A stretch of 64,000 nucleotides of DNA from Branchipolynoe longqiensis. Taxonomy: Eukaryota > Annelida > Polychaeta > Phyllodocida > Polynoidae. The translations under genes and the position numbers were made by a program. Numbering within the stretch: position 1 is the first letter of the stretch; each line of letters starts with the position of its first letter. The stretch lies in NCBI GenBank assembly GCA_030323885.1, contig CM059188.1, forward strand, positions 117,031,974 to 117,095,973, read 5' to 3'. Of this stretch, positions 42,127 to 52,435 are shown piece by piece. Under the pieces are notes generated by a model. That model was given only the letters and a program-made list of their open reading frames with translations, had not been told where the DNA came from and ran no database searches.

Positions 42127-42470
42127 AAGTAAAGCTTGTCTTATTTAACGACGCCTCTAGATCACATTGATTTTCGTATCATCGGCTATTGGAGGTCAAA
42201 CATATGGTCATTCTGACATATTTCTTTGCAGGAAACCCTCTGCTGCCACCTAGTCTACTCTGTCCGATAAGCAGTAAGGGGTCTTATATGTGCACCTTCC
42301 CACAGACAGGACAGCACATACCACAGCCTTTGATGAACCAGATGTGGAACACTGGTTGGAGCGGAAAATAACCCAAACTGCAAATGGGTCCACTGAGCAG
42401 GATCGATAGGATGACCGACACCTTCACAAGTGGACACTCTACCGCCTGCCCTACGTCCCGCTCCCTGATA
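42127..42470 (-). mobile_element. SINE-D (mollusc-like tRNA-derived SINE)
   Basis: Plus-strand words TTATTTAACGACGCCTCTAG, ATCATCGGCTATTGGAGGTC, CACAGACAGGACAGCACATA and CTACCGCCTGCCCTACGTCC. I recognise this order as a SINE common in mollusc genomes, whose tRNA-like head lies at the right. The copy is diverged, with a short GGAAACCCTC region. A further tail fragment is at 47685-47730. The identification is from memory. Confidence 0.65.
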
Positions 42471-42537
42471 GGGGAAGAGTGTTAAAGGAGGCAATATCTG
42501 TGGTTCCATGTACATTCCATTGGTAACACGGCATTTA

Positions 42538-42891
42538 TTAAACGTGCATAGTCCGATGAAGCATCAAATAATAAAAACAAAACCAATTATCCAGACTTTA
42601 TTCTACATATTTAACTTAAATATTTATACATGTATAACACATTTGTCGCCACATAGAATTTAGAAGCGCATACTGAGTCAATTTAATAGAAACAATCCTC
42701 TGGTGTCAGAGTTTTGGTGTGCTTGCCAAAACTAATTTGACATGTACGCACTTCAAATATCTCAAAAGTTAGCCATTTAAAATAAAAGTTATATCATAAC
42801 TAAAGCAAGGTAGATTATAACAATCTAATGGATATATAGTTATCTCATAAAAATGACAGAACCTCAAAACCATCGGAAGATACAATTTTAA
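42538..42891 (+). mobile_element. MITE-E, complete and uninterrupted
   Basis: TTAAACGTGCATAGTCCGAT at the left, ACCATCGGAAGATACAATTT and TTAA at the right. 354 bp, TTAA at both ends. Interior words TTTGGTGTGCTTGCCAAAAC and TCAAAAGTTAGCCATTTAAA. Serves as reference for the fragments. Confidence 0.88.
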
Positions 42892-43276
42892 ATCATGTGT
42901 GCTTTCAAGTCTAAGCTATTTTGATTTATCACAGGTAGTAGCTGGAATATTTCTGTATATCCCCAGATATTGGTGTCATATCAAGCTGTCTGGTATGCTG
43001 ATATCAGTTTTATTTGACTGATTAGGGTTTGATTTTATGATTATGATTTTGATTTTATGATTTTACTCTGTCGACCCCTCACAGTGTATGAGAGCAACAA
43101 TATACTTATAACAGCATGGAATGTAAATCAAATAGCAACTCAAAATAACACGTCCATGTAAGTAATGTTCAAGGATTTGTTTGACAAATATACGTGTCTA
43201 TATATCATATCATAACTAACCAAGGTTCTTGTTTTTGGTACGGCTGCTTCCAACTCGTACCACTACATATCTTATA
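42892..43276. other. No recognised feature
   Basis: AT-rich unassigned sequence. Confidence 0.5.
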
Positions 43277-43823
43277 GCCCTGTCACACTACAACGTATCT
43301 CGCCGGCGTGCCGCCAATGCGCAAAATCACTTTTAATCGTCGAGAAACATCAAGCTTTTCAGTGTCAGCGCAACGTATTGGTAGCGTGCAGCCAATGTTG
43401 TGCGAAAAAAACTAAAAAAGTTTGGCGCGCCGTCCTGATATGACCTTAGATGTTGGTAGGACGTAAAACAACAACAGACCAAAAAAGCAACAGTTTGGCG
43501 CAACGTATGGGAATGAGCCTCACGCGCGTACGGCATGTGCATATCGTTCGCATAATGTTATTCCAGCGATGTCGACGTGCTTCTGACGTGGCGATAATGT
43601 TGGCACCCACGTGTTGTCGCGCGTTGTCGCGCGTTGTCGCACGTCCAAAGTTTTGTGCAAGCACAAAACTTCACCGATACCCTGAAGTACCTCGCCGACT
43701 GTCGCCGTCCATCAACGAATACCAACGCGTGCGTAACGCTTCCAGACGTCTCCCGACTTTTCGCCAAAATATGACACACGTCGACGCGCGTTGGCGAGAA
43801 ACGTCGTAATGTGACAGCACCAT
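43277..43823. mobile_element. MITE P-a copy 2
   Basis: Tips GCCCTGTCACACTACAACGT and ACGTCGTAATGTGACAG, inverted, TA at both borders (43275-43276, 43824-43825). The interior is rich in GTTGTCGCGCG, CGTCGAC and GCGCGTTGG words. A SINE-A tail fragment (43431-43475: TCCTGATATGACCTTAGATG, TTGGTAGGACGTAAAAC) is embedded in it. Confidence 0.8.
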
Positions 43824-44516
43824 TAAAACACAAACCACTATTTAGGCTATTTAGGTGCAGAATTATAACAAACACCCTTATGTGTTCATAAGAGTCAGAT
43901 AGCGGACACCTGTTTAAAGTTAATTGTATTTTCCCTAAATAGAAACATGGCAGTAGTTGATAATAGTACATCCACAAGCTGGCACAACTCATGGAAACAT
44001 TCAAAAGTGCACAGACTAACAAAAAGAAATAAGACAGAGATAGACTTCAGCTGGTACTTTGCATAAAAATAGGGGGGTGGTCAATGCATGTTTCACTGAT
44101 AATAGACGATATAGTAAAGACAAGCTAAATGCCTACTACATAAGACTCTGTAATTATAAATATAAACTAATTAAATAAGAATATACATACTCGAGGTACT
44201 GCAGTGGCTACAGGAAGATCGAATGTGCAATAAACAACATTTAGACATAACAATGTGTTATTCAATACCACGAGCAGTGCGATGCGTACACTCTCAATAA
44301 CACTGTGACGTTTCTGGTTTGTGGAAACTCAGTAATTCGATATTGATCACGTGATCCTGTGTGTGGAAAGGGATACAACGAGACGGGTGAACAGCGATGA
44401 AAGAGGGAGACCCAACCAGCTCTTTCATGACCACTGACTCGACGTAACAAGCCCTTCTTCATTAGGCATACATTTTCAGAGTAATTCTCGCATTCTTTAC
44501 ACTACTGTTAAACAGT
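43824..44516. other. No recognised feature
   Basis: About 690 bp AT-rich, no repeat or domain recognised. Confidence 0.5.
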
Positions 44517-44754
44517 GTTATCGTCCGATTTAAACATAGATGGCAGTATAGTAAATTTCAAATGTACTTCACACTTTAGTCTGTGTTGTACATAAATACA
44601 ATTTGTGATTATGTCTAAATACGAAAATACTACCAGTAGTACCACTACATTTGATTTAAACTGAAAATGGCTCACTGGATTGTTTCTGGAAGTTGCGCTC
44701 ACCTCACAAGCATGGACCGAATAAACACGTGCTGGTTGAGTCTTCCTTATAAAC
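44517..44754 (+). mobile_element. Element L copy 2, left part
   Basis: Matches 17768-18005 (GATTTAAACATAGATGGCAG, GTGTTGTACATAAATACAAT, AAAATGGCTCACTGG, GAGTCTTCCT). It resumes at 45913 (TTGCTGTGCTTATTATGCTT) after two MITE-H copies. Confidence 0.7.
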
Positions 44755-44756
44755 TA

Positions 44757-45344
44757 GATCACGGTTCCGACTGCGCATGCACTGAAAACGGCGTTGGGAG
44801 CAAAGCAATGGCGTATGGCCATTGAGTTTGCCTATACATGCAGTGAAAAGCGTCAGTTTTATTCAAAATTAATAGAAATCCAAAACCCTAACCTTATCAA
44901 TTTAGTAAAATCTTTTTGATAAACATGTTTTCTGTATGTGTTCCAAGCGGTTTGTCTCTAGGTTGTGTGGTTTTATCAATATTTTACTTTTTCTGTATGG
45001 AGATTGCTCACTGCCATTGACAATACATTGAGTACTCTGGCTATGGCTCTAACACTAGTCTGAGTGCCTAGATCTTTCTAAATCTAAATGCACATGGCAT
45101 AAGATGTGCTGATTATATTGATGTAAATGCAATGCTGGATAAAAGATTAATATCTGAATTTATTATATATATTTTTTTAGTTGGTATTCTATGTTTCAAA
45201 CAAGAGCTCAGATGAGCTGATACTATCACATTTCATAGCTGCACCCAGTGTATTAGCATGTGCCATGTGCTTTTGGGGGGGGTTGTTTTGCTCTGATCCA
45301 TCCCACAATGCATCCCACAATGCCGCTGGAACCGTGATGTAGTC
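44757..45344. mobile_element. MITE-H copy 2
   Basis: 588 bp, tips GATCACGGTTCCGACTGCGC (mutated start) and GGAACCGTGATGTAGTC. TA at 44755-44756 and 45345-45346. Interior as in copy 1, with a small duplication CATCCCACAATG near 45299-45320. Confidence 0.85.
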
Positions 45345-45348
45345 TATA

Positions 45349-45910
45349 GACTACATCACGGTTCCGACTGCGCATGCGCTGAAAACGGCGTTGGGAGCAA
45401 AGCAAAGGCATACGGCCATTGAGTTTGCCAATGCGCGCAGTGAAAAACGTTAGTTTTATTAAAAAATAATAGAAATCCAAAACCCTAACCTTATCAATTT
45501 AATATAATCTTTTTGTTAAACATGTTTTCTATATGTGTTCCAAGCGGTTTGTCTCTAGGTGGTGTAGTTTTATCAATATTTTACTTTTTATGTATGGAGA
45601 TTGCTCACTGCCATTGACAATGCATTGAGTACTCTAGCTATGGCTCTAACACTAGTCTGAGTGCCTAGATCTTTCTAAATCTAAATGCACATGGCATAAG
45701 ATGTGCTGATTATATTGATGTAAATGCAATGCTGGATAAAAGATTAATATCTTAATTTATTATATATATTTTTTTAGTTTGTATTCTATGTTTCAAACAA
45801 GAGCTGAGATGAGCTGAAACTAACACATTTCATAGCTGCACCCAGGGTATTAGTTGTTTTGCTCTGATGCATCCCACAATGCACCGCGCCGCTGGAACCG
45901 TGATGTAGTC
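45349..45910. mobile_element. MITE-H copy 3, in tandem with copy 2
   Basis: 562 bp, tips GACTACATCACGGTTCCGAC and GGAACCGTGATGTAGTC. TA at 45347-45348 and 45911-45912. Only TATA separates it from copy 2, so the abutting tips form a perfect 38-bp palindrome at 45328-45365. Confidence 0.9.
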
Positions 45911-45996
45911 TATTGCTGTGCTTATTATGCTTATGGATGCCACAGTGCATCCGGCCAATGCCTGCATAGTTGCCTAGTCACGTGACAATAATATCC

Positions 45997-46353
45997 GAGA
46001 CGGTTGGTTGGTTGTTGTTGTTTTACGTCCCAGAAACATCTATGGTCATATCAGGAGAAGTTCCAGCTTGTGAGAGTGTGCACTCACGGTGACTTTATCC
46101 TAATCCTAATCCTAACCCTAATCAGCCTCACTGGGAGACCAGGCCACCAGCACCATGACCCACTCAGTCACATTATCCTGACACTGAGCTAACCAGTCAT
46201 TGCCCTATCCTATTTTAGTATTAATGCCGAGCGCTAGACAAGGAAGCGACAAGTTTCAATTTTGTGAGTCATTGGTTTCACTCGGTCGGGATTTGAACTC
46301 CAAACCTTCCGCACGGGGATCCAGCGCTCTACCGACTGTGCCACCGCGTCCGG
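45997..46353 (-). mobile_element. SINE-A with telomere-like insert
   Basis: Full-length minus-strand SINE-A from GGTTGGTTGGTTGTTG to the head (GCGCTCTACCGACTGTGCCA). Where other copies have ATAGTGCTGC, this one has about 26 bp of CCTAAT/CCTAAC units (46098-46123). Confidence 0.85.
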
Positions 46354-46404
46354 TTAATCTGTCAAACTATGAAGGCCATGAGCTATTATGAATCCTACAT
46401 TACA

Positions 46405-46612
46405 TGCGGTAGCCGAATCGGTAGAGCGTGGGCTCCCCGTGCGGAAGGTCGGGAGTTCGGTTCTCGGTCGTGTCAAACAAATGACTTTAAAATTGATACT
46501 TCTCGCTTGCTAGCCTGGCGCTTGGCATTAATATGATAGGGCAAGTACTGGTTAGCTCAGTGTCAGGAAAATGTGACTGAGTGGGAAATCGGGTCATGGT
46601 GCCAGTGGCCTT
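46405..46612 (+). mobile_element. SINE-A, tail missing
   Basis: Good head (GTAGCCGAATCGGTAGAGCG, GGAAGGTCGGGAGTTCGG) and body to GGTCATGGTGCCAGTGGCCT, then unrelated sequence. 3'-truncated, which is unusual for a retroposon. Confidence 0.82.
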
Positions 46613-47103
46613 GTAAAAATATGCAGTCTTTCGGTTGTAATAGCCGAGCTTGGAATCATATCAATATCTCAGGTGATGGAGTTGGGGACCATTGTTATGT
46701 TATACTTATAGTGGTGCAATGTGTGCCCACTCACTGTGTGACCTATAAATAACTATGTGTAAATGTTATGATGCGCGGTGACCGGGATTGCGGTATGATG
46801 TCTGGATATTAAGATACGGTTACTAATTACAGAAATGTTTGCTCCATGCACCAGGAAGAGTGCAAAAGGAGAGGGGCATAGATTATTGTTTACTGTAACT
46901 GTATGATGACTACTTGTTACCACGGGACCGCTGGGTAAGCACACCCAGCCATTCTGCATATATTAGGGACACCACCTGCACTGGGGTTGACTGACAGGTG
47001 CCCCTCTTGGGCACCACCCCTCCCAGGCTGCAGAGGTGTTTGATCGGCTGGCTGTGTGAGCCCAGTCACCCTTGTACCCCTTGCACTTGCTGGACAGACA
47101 CAC
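46613..47103. other. Unassigned; possible intron of the minus-strand exon
   Basis: About 490 bp unique sequence without repeats I can place. On the minus strand it lies directly downstream of the candidate splice donor at 47107. Confidence 0.35.
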
Positions 47104-47340
47104 TCACTCTAGAGATACCAAAGGAAGCAGTTCACCACTGAGATTTGTGTAACACCCATAGGACTTAGGTTCAATGGGCTGTCGGCACTGATTTTGACTG
47201 AACAAGCAGAAGCTATGTGGGTCTGTGTAGCAGGTTGTAAGTGAGTCAGAGTGGCAGGTCACTAGTAGGAGAACAAGAGTTGTAGCAATAAAGCTCAACC
47301 TTATCACTGTCAATCTTGCATGACTTGTCTCCCTTTCTTT
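47104..47340 (-). CDS. Possible exon of a small secreted cysteine-rich protein (speculative)
   Basis: The minus-strand open frame, ending at a stop at 47104, reads a hydrophobic leader (IRLSFIATTLVLLLVTCHS) followed by a Cys-containing stretch (LTTCYTDPHSFCLFSQNQC, then YGCYTNLSG): about six cysteines in 50 residues. The leader looks like a signal peptide with possible cleavage after HS. There is no in-frame ATG next to the leader; the nearest candidate start is TTG, so an upstream exon would be needed. A good 5' splice site (AGA followed by GTGAGT) lies at 47108/47107, just before the stop. Unlike other open frames here it is not repeat-derived. It could still be chance. No homologue is recognised. 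Confidence 0.3.
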   Translation of the reverse strand, partial: KERETSHARLTVIRLSFIATTLVLLLVTCHSDSLTTCYTDPHSFCLFSQNQCRQPIEPKSYGCYTNLSGELLPLVSLE

Positions 47341-47481
47341 CTTATGAGTTGTGTTTTGGTATTTAGTGGAGGGAGACTGGCAGACAGTTGCCAGGATCCT
47401 CCTGATAGTAGTGAGTATAAGAGGAGTAAATGGGGACGGCCAAACAACCAGTCACATCCCCACAGACACACGCACTGTCTG

Positions 47482-47545
47482 AGTCTGATTTCCCAGTGGA
47501 GCAGCACTATAAAGTCACCATGAGTGTGCACTGTCTTAAGTCATG
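47482..47545 (+). mobile_element. SINE-A fragment
   Basis: CTGATTTCCCAGTGGAGCAG, CACTATAAAGTCACCATGAG, TGTGCACTGTC. Both ends missing. Confidence 0.75.
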
Positions 47546-47684
47546 TGCATTCAAACTTGATAGAAGACATACATAAGTTGTTTAGCGAACTGCAATTGGA
47601 TTGTACAACTACAGGTGTGTCGTTTGAATCGGATTTACTAACAAAAGACACTTCTTGAAACAAAACTGTCACCGTGAAAGTCAC

Positions 47685-47730
47685 AAAAAAGTTAGTTTTA
47701 TTTAATGACACCTCTAGAGCACCGTAGAAG
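47685..47730 (-). mobile_element. SINE-D tail fragment
   Basis: AAAGTTAGTTTTATTTAATG and ACACCTCTAGAGCAC match the tail of SINE-D at 42127. Confidence 0.6.
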
Positions 47731-47749
47731 TCACAAATCGGGACATTAA

Positions 47750-48095
47750 TTAAAGGTCCATAGTCCCATGGTTTTGACTTTCTGTTATTTTTCTTAGATA
47801 AATATATTTAATTGATTGTTATAATCTACCTTGCTTTAGTTCGAAGTAACTTTTATTTTAAGTGCCTAACTTTTCAGATATTTGAGGTGCAAATATGTCA
47901 AATAAATGTTGGCAGGCATGCCAAAACTCTGTCACCATATGCTTCTGCGATGACAACTTCTATTAAATTAACTCAGCATTGCCTTTTAATAAGTGCACGA
48001 GTATCTACGTCAGATAATTATGTAGAATACAATATAGATAATTGATTTGATTTAGAAAGGTTTATGCTTCGTAGGACTTTACGAATGACACTTAA
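47750..48095 (+). mobile_element. MITE-E, complete
   Basis: 346 bp with TTAA at both borders; left TTAAAGGTCCATAGTCCCAT, right TCGTAGGACTTTACG. It is in the opposite internal orientation to 42538-42891. Interior GTTATAATCTACCTTGCTTT and CAGGCATGCCAAAACTCTG. Confidence 0.85.
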
Positions 48096-48264
48096 AGATC
48101 GATCGCCAACAAAAGCAATTGAATAAAAAGCCAGTGTAAGCATTTAGTGTATGGTTAATACGGTGCACAGTTTGAAGGATCGATGTAATGTAATCCTGAT
48201 GTGATACATAGATATGCTCTATTTATATTGCAAACAAAAGTTGGTCAGCCACTTTCTGGTGGAA

Positions 48265-49310
48265 CAATGAGGCAAGATGGTGAGAAGCATTCCACAATGA
48301 ACCTCCTGGGGCCAAATGTATGAAGAACTTTTATCGGCTCCGGTGTTAAGGGCGGCCGGTGGGTTAGCTAATGTCGGTGTTGGTATATGTGTCACGGGAA
48401 ATGTATGTGGCCAAAGCGCGGCGGGGTTAGCTAACCGATGTGTTATTTATAGATTTGGGAAATCCCTGTGAGCCTGTAGCCGGCGAGCACCGCTATTTCA
48501 CAAATTCACCACCGAGCCGGCAGCGGCAGCATTAATATCACTTTGAGTTTTGGTTTAATTTGACCAAATTTCACTTTTTGAGGATATTATTCTGTTAAAT
48601 ATGATAGCATTGAATAGATTTGGGCCCTAACACCGCCCGGCACCAGCAACCCTTGTTATTGCTTAGCCTGTTGCCGGCGAGCACCGCTATTGCACAATGT
48701 CGCCGCCGATCCGGTGGCGGCGGCATTAATATCGGTTCAATTATTGGTTTCATTTGACCAAAATTTGGCGGCGGCTTTAATATCACTTTGATTTTGTGGT
48801 TAATTTGATAAAATTTCACGGTTTGAGATGTAATTCTGTTAAATATGATAGCATTGAATAGATTTGGGCCTAATATATAGCCGCAGATGTGGCGGTGGCG
48901 GCGGTGGCGGCGGTGGCGATGATTTGTTCTGTTTACATTTGTCGATTCGACAATATGAATATCACCGCCGATGTAGTGGCGGCATTCATATCGGTTCGAT
49001 TTTAGGGTTAATTTAATGAAATTTCACGTTTTGAGTATCTAATTCTGTTAAATATGATCGCATTGAATAGATTTGAGCCTAATCAGTCACTAACCCCGAT
49101 GGTAAACTTGATATGGCTTGGGGTTAGCGTAGACGATGTTAAACTCGCGGAGTTTCCCTAACCCAGCCACATACATACCGACTTTTTGCCGTTAACCCGG
49201 AGATTCCCGCTAACCACGGGTTTGGAGTGCTAACCCCGCTTCATACATTTGGCCCCAGGTAGTACTAGCAGACGTCCCACTACAACCCCACATTCTGCAC
49301 CCTGACCCCC
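48265..49310 (+). repeat. Duplicated segment, copy interrupted by MITE-I
   Basis: 48265-48305 (GGTGAGAAGCATTCCACAAT, GAACCTCCTGG) and 49259-49310 (TACTAGCAGACGTCCCACTA, CAACCCCACATTCTGCACC) together match the uninterrupted 49389-49479. The 953 bp between are MITE-I. Confidence 0.85.
48306..49258. mobile_element. MITE-I, 953 bp, perfect 20-bp inverted ends
   Basis: Begins ctggggccaaatgtatgaag and ends in its exact reverse complement. Subterminal sequences carry GGGTTAGCTAA/TTAGC words. The interior holds three diverged tandem blocks, each ending in ATTCTGTTAAATATGATAGC followed by ATTGAATAGATTTGGGCC (starts 48590, 48831, 49043; spacing 241 and 212 bp), with GGCGGCGG and ATTAATATCGGTT words. 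No transposase frame. Confidence 0.88.
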
Positions 49311-49388
49311 CCCCCCCCCCACACACACACACTCACACACTCTCACACACACACTCACACACACACTCACACACACACACACACTCAC
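49311..49388 (+). repeat. CACACTCA microsatellite
   Basis: CACACTCACACACACTCA repeats between the two copies of the duplicated segment. Confidence 0.9.
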
Positions 49389-49479
49389 ACAATGAGGCTA
49401 GGCGGTGAGAAGCATTCCACAGTGAATCTCCTGGTACTAGCAGAGGTCCCGCCACAACCCCACATTCTGCACCTTGACC
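49389..49479 (+). repeat. Duplicated segment, uninterrupted copy
   Basis: GGTGAGAAGCATTCCACAGT, GAATCTCCTGGTACTAGCAG, AGGTCCCGCCACAACCCCAC. It provides the empty-site sequence for MITE-I. Confidence 0.85.
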
Positions 49480-50195
49480 CACACACACACTCACACACAC
49501 TCACACACACTCACACATTCACAAGTCATCCAAACCCACTAACACACATACACACATCCACACCCATCCACACCCATCCACACCCACACGCACAACCCAC
49601 ACACACTCAAACGCACTCACACACGCACTCACACTCACACACTCACACGTATCCACCTCACACTCTGTAGCCTGACCCACACTCACACACACCCACGAAC
49701 ACCCACCAACACCCATCCACATCCACCAACACACACGCACAACCACACCCATCCACACCCATCCACACCCATCCACACCTACACAGCCACACACACTCAC
49801 ACACTCACACACTCACACGTATCCACCTCACACTCTGTAGCCTGACCCACACTCACACACACCCACGAACACCCACCAACACCCATCCACACCCACCAAC
49901 ACCCACACCCATCCCCACACGCGCACACCCACACACATATCCACCCACACACCCACATACACATCCACCCACCCCACACACACTCACACACACACGCACA
50001 TCCACACCCACACACCCATCCACACCCACCAAGACACACACACATCCACACCCAGACAGACCCACCCACATCCATTCACCCACACACACACGCACCCCCC
50101 CCCACCCACACCCATACTCACACTCACACTCACACTCACACGCACACACTCACACACCCACATCCACCCCTACCCCACCCACACACCCACACACA
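49480..50195 (+). repeat. CACACTCA/ACCCATCCACA array with 170-bp duplication
   Basis: CA-rich units throughout. CACACGTATCCACCTCACAC with the following CTCTGTAGCCTGACCC occurs at about 49645 and 49815, with matching flanks, showing a 170-bp duplication. Gly/Cys/Val antisense frames are artefacts. Confidence 0.9.
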
Positions 50196-50239
50196 CATAT
50201 GTAGTAGTCCCGACATGAGCCCCGCCACCGCGTAGTATG

Positions 50240-50700
50240 ATTTGTTTTTCGGGAGTTTTCAGTCGCATTGTTGTGCTGAAGGCTGCAAATCTGCAGCACT
50301 GTATGAGCGCCACTGAAAGCGGTCCCATGTGGTCAGGATTTGGCTTCTGATGGGTAGTGGTCAGAGAAATAGGGGGGGGGGGGGGGAGGCAGCCTAAGAA
50401 CCCAACTACAGTCCTCTGAGAGGGCTGGGGGAAGCTGGGTGGTTGGTGTAGTTTTACACCCCAATAAGACCCTAGGGCATACCAGAAAGGGCACCGACTT
50501 GTGACAGTGTGCACTCATGGCGACTCTACAGTGCTGCCTTACTGGGAAATCGGGCCACCGCCACAATGACCCGATGTCCCACAGAATCACATTATCCTGA
50601 CACTGAGTGCCCAGTCCCTGTACTGACCTCATGACGCCAAGGGCCGAGCAGCAACAGGTACCTATTTTATAAGTCATTGGTTTGACTCGATCAAACTTCA
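50240..50700 (-). mobile_element. SINE-C, longest copy
   Basis: SINE-C module (GGAGTTTTCAGTCGCATTG to GGTTGGTGTAGTTTTACACC) followed without a break by the SINE-A-like body (GGCACCGACTTGTGACAGTG, ACAGAATCACATTATCCTGA, TTATAAGTCATTGGTTTGAC). The head is missing after GACTCGATCAAAC. This copy shows how the two modules are joined. Confidence 0.82.
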
Positions 50701-50866
50701 GTCACTCCAGATTCACCAGTATGCACAGTAAATCCGGCCAAGGCCAGAGGAAGAAGTGAAGTGAGGATGGGATTAGTTAGGCAGTGGGTGGTGTTACCTG
50801 TTAGTTATTACTAATGTTAGTGAAGCTTAGTCGTTAGTTGGTCAGTGGTGTCAAGTCCAGTATGGG
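50701..50866. other. No recognised feature
   Basis: Short unassigned sequence, possibly the 3' untranslated part of the LINE that follows on the minus strand. Confidence 0.4.
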
Positions 50867-51185
50867 GACGAGGTGGGGCCTACTAATCCTCGACATAGGG
50901 TCTGGGCGACTGACAGTGTTGATGATATCTGCGCTCTGGTGGTAGAAGCGGGCAAGTGTGTTCCAGGATGACATGGAAATCCTGGAGAGGATGGCCAGCC
51001 CTATTGTCACTTAGTTGGAGGTAAGTATGTGGGCCACATTGAAGATCTTAGTGCCACAAGGACAGCGCTGAAGGTTGAGGACGTGGTAGCCAGTCTTGAA
51101 GCGGTTGATGGCGACTTGGGTACTAGAAGCAAGAAGGCCGACTGGTTGGGGGATGTTCTTTCTGACCAGGGGGTTAGTAGGATGA
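50867..51185 (-). mobile_element. RNase H-type LINE 3' fragment, copy 2
   Basis: Minus-strand translation NIPQPVGLLASSTQVAINRF, KTGYHVLNLQRCPCGTKIFN, VAHILTSN matches the C-terminal block of the LINE at 37378-38406. A diverged RISMSSWNTLARF then follows. The DNA match continues to the 3' end (GGCCCCACCTC). 5'-truncated and frame-broken. Confidence 0.82.
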
Positions 51186-51235
51186 TCTTCACCAACAGAG
51201 GACACTTCTCCATCACTCCCTCCCCCACCCCCACC

Positions 51236-51476
51236 CCACCCCCACACACACGCCCGCACGCCCGCACACCCGCACTCACGCACTCACGCACTCACGCACT
51301 CACACACTCACACACTCACACACTCACACACTCACACACTCACACACTCACACACTCACACACTCACACACTCACACACTCACACACTCACACACTCACA
51401 TCACACACTCACACACTCACACACTCACACACTCACACACTCACTCACACACAATGCGATAGCCCCCCCCCCCCCC
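51236..51476 (+). repeat. CACACACT array and poly-C
   Basis: Regular CTCACACACTCACACA from 51280 to 51450, ending in a poly-C run at 51464-51476. Confidence 0.95.
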
Positions 51477-51620
51477 ACCCCACCCATACCCCAACGCCCT
51501 ACCAGCAGTTTATCTGAACGCCTAGTTGATACTAGTGATAGCCGCGTGTAATCTCACCAGACCCCGCGAAGCCCGAACTACTTCAAGTGTAGCCCAGGCC
51601 ACATAATCACGCCGATAAGC

Positions 51621-52435
51621 CGGGTGTGCGTTTGTGTGCGTGTGTGTGCGTGTGTGCGTGTGTGTGCGTGTGTGCCCGTGTGCGCGCGTGTGTGTGCCTG
51701 TGTGTGTGCGTGTGTGAGGGTGTGTGTGCGTGTGCGCGTGTGTGCATGTGTGCGTGTGTGTGCATGTGTGCGTGGGTGTGTGCGTGTTTGTGCGTGTTTC
51801 TGTGGGTGTGTGAGTGGGTGGGTGAGTGTCTGTGGGTATTTGAGTGGGTGGGTGAGTGAGTGTGTGGGGTGTGAGGGTGTGTGGGTGTGCATGGGTGTGT
51901 GTATGCGCATGCATGTATATGAATGTGTGTGTGCATCCGTGTGATGTGTGTGTATGTGTGTATGTGTATGTGTGTCCATGTATGCCTGTGTGCATGTGTG
52001 TGCATGCATGTGTGTGTGAGTGTGAGTGTGAGTGTGTGTGCATGTGTGTGTGCATGTGTGTGTATGTGTGCGCGTGTATGTGTGCATGTACTTCTGTGTG
52101 TGTACGTGGGTGTGCGTGTGTGCATGTCTGTGAGTGTGTGCACGTGTGCATGTGTGCATGTGTGCATGTGTGCATGTATGTATGTGTGTGCGTGTATGTG
52201 TGCATGTACTTCTGTGTGTGTATGTGGGTGTGTGTGTTTGCATGTCTGTGAGTTTGTGCATGTGTGCATGTGTGCATGTGTGCGTGTATGTATGTGTGCA
52301 TGGGTGCACGGGTGCTTGCATGTGTGTGCATGAGTGTATGCACGTGTATGTGTATATCTGCCTATACGCATGTGCGTATACGTGTGTAGATATACGCGTG
52401 TGCGTGGTCGCGTATGCGCGTGTGCGTACACCATG
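51621..52435 (+). repeat. TGTGTGCG/TGTGTGCA array
   Basis: About 815 bp. The block GCATGTACTTCTGTGTGTGT appears at about 52083 and 52202, showing an internal duplication of about 119 bp. Long Cys/Val/Met and His/Thr frames are artefacts. Confidence 0.95.

Noticed and set aside
46098..46123. True telomere or chromosome end
   Set aside because: Only four degenerate units inside a SINE; sequence continues normally on both sides.
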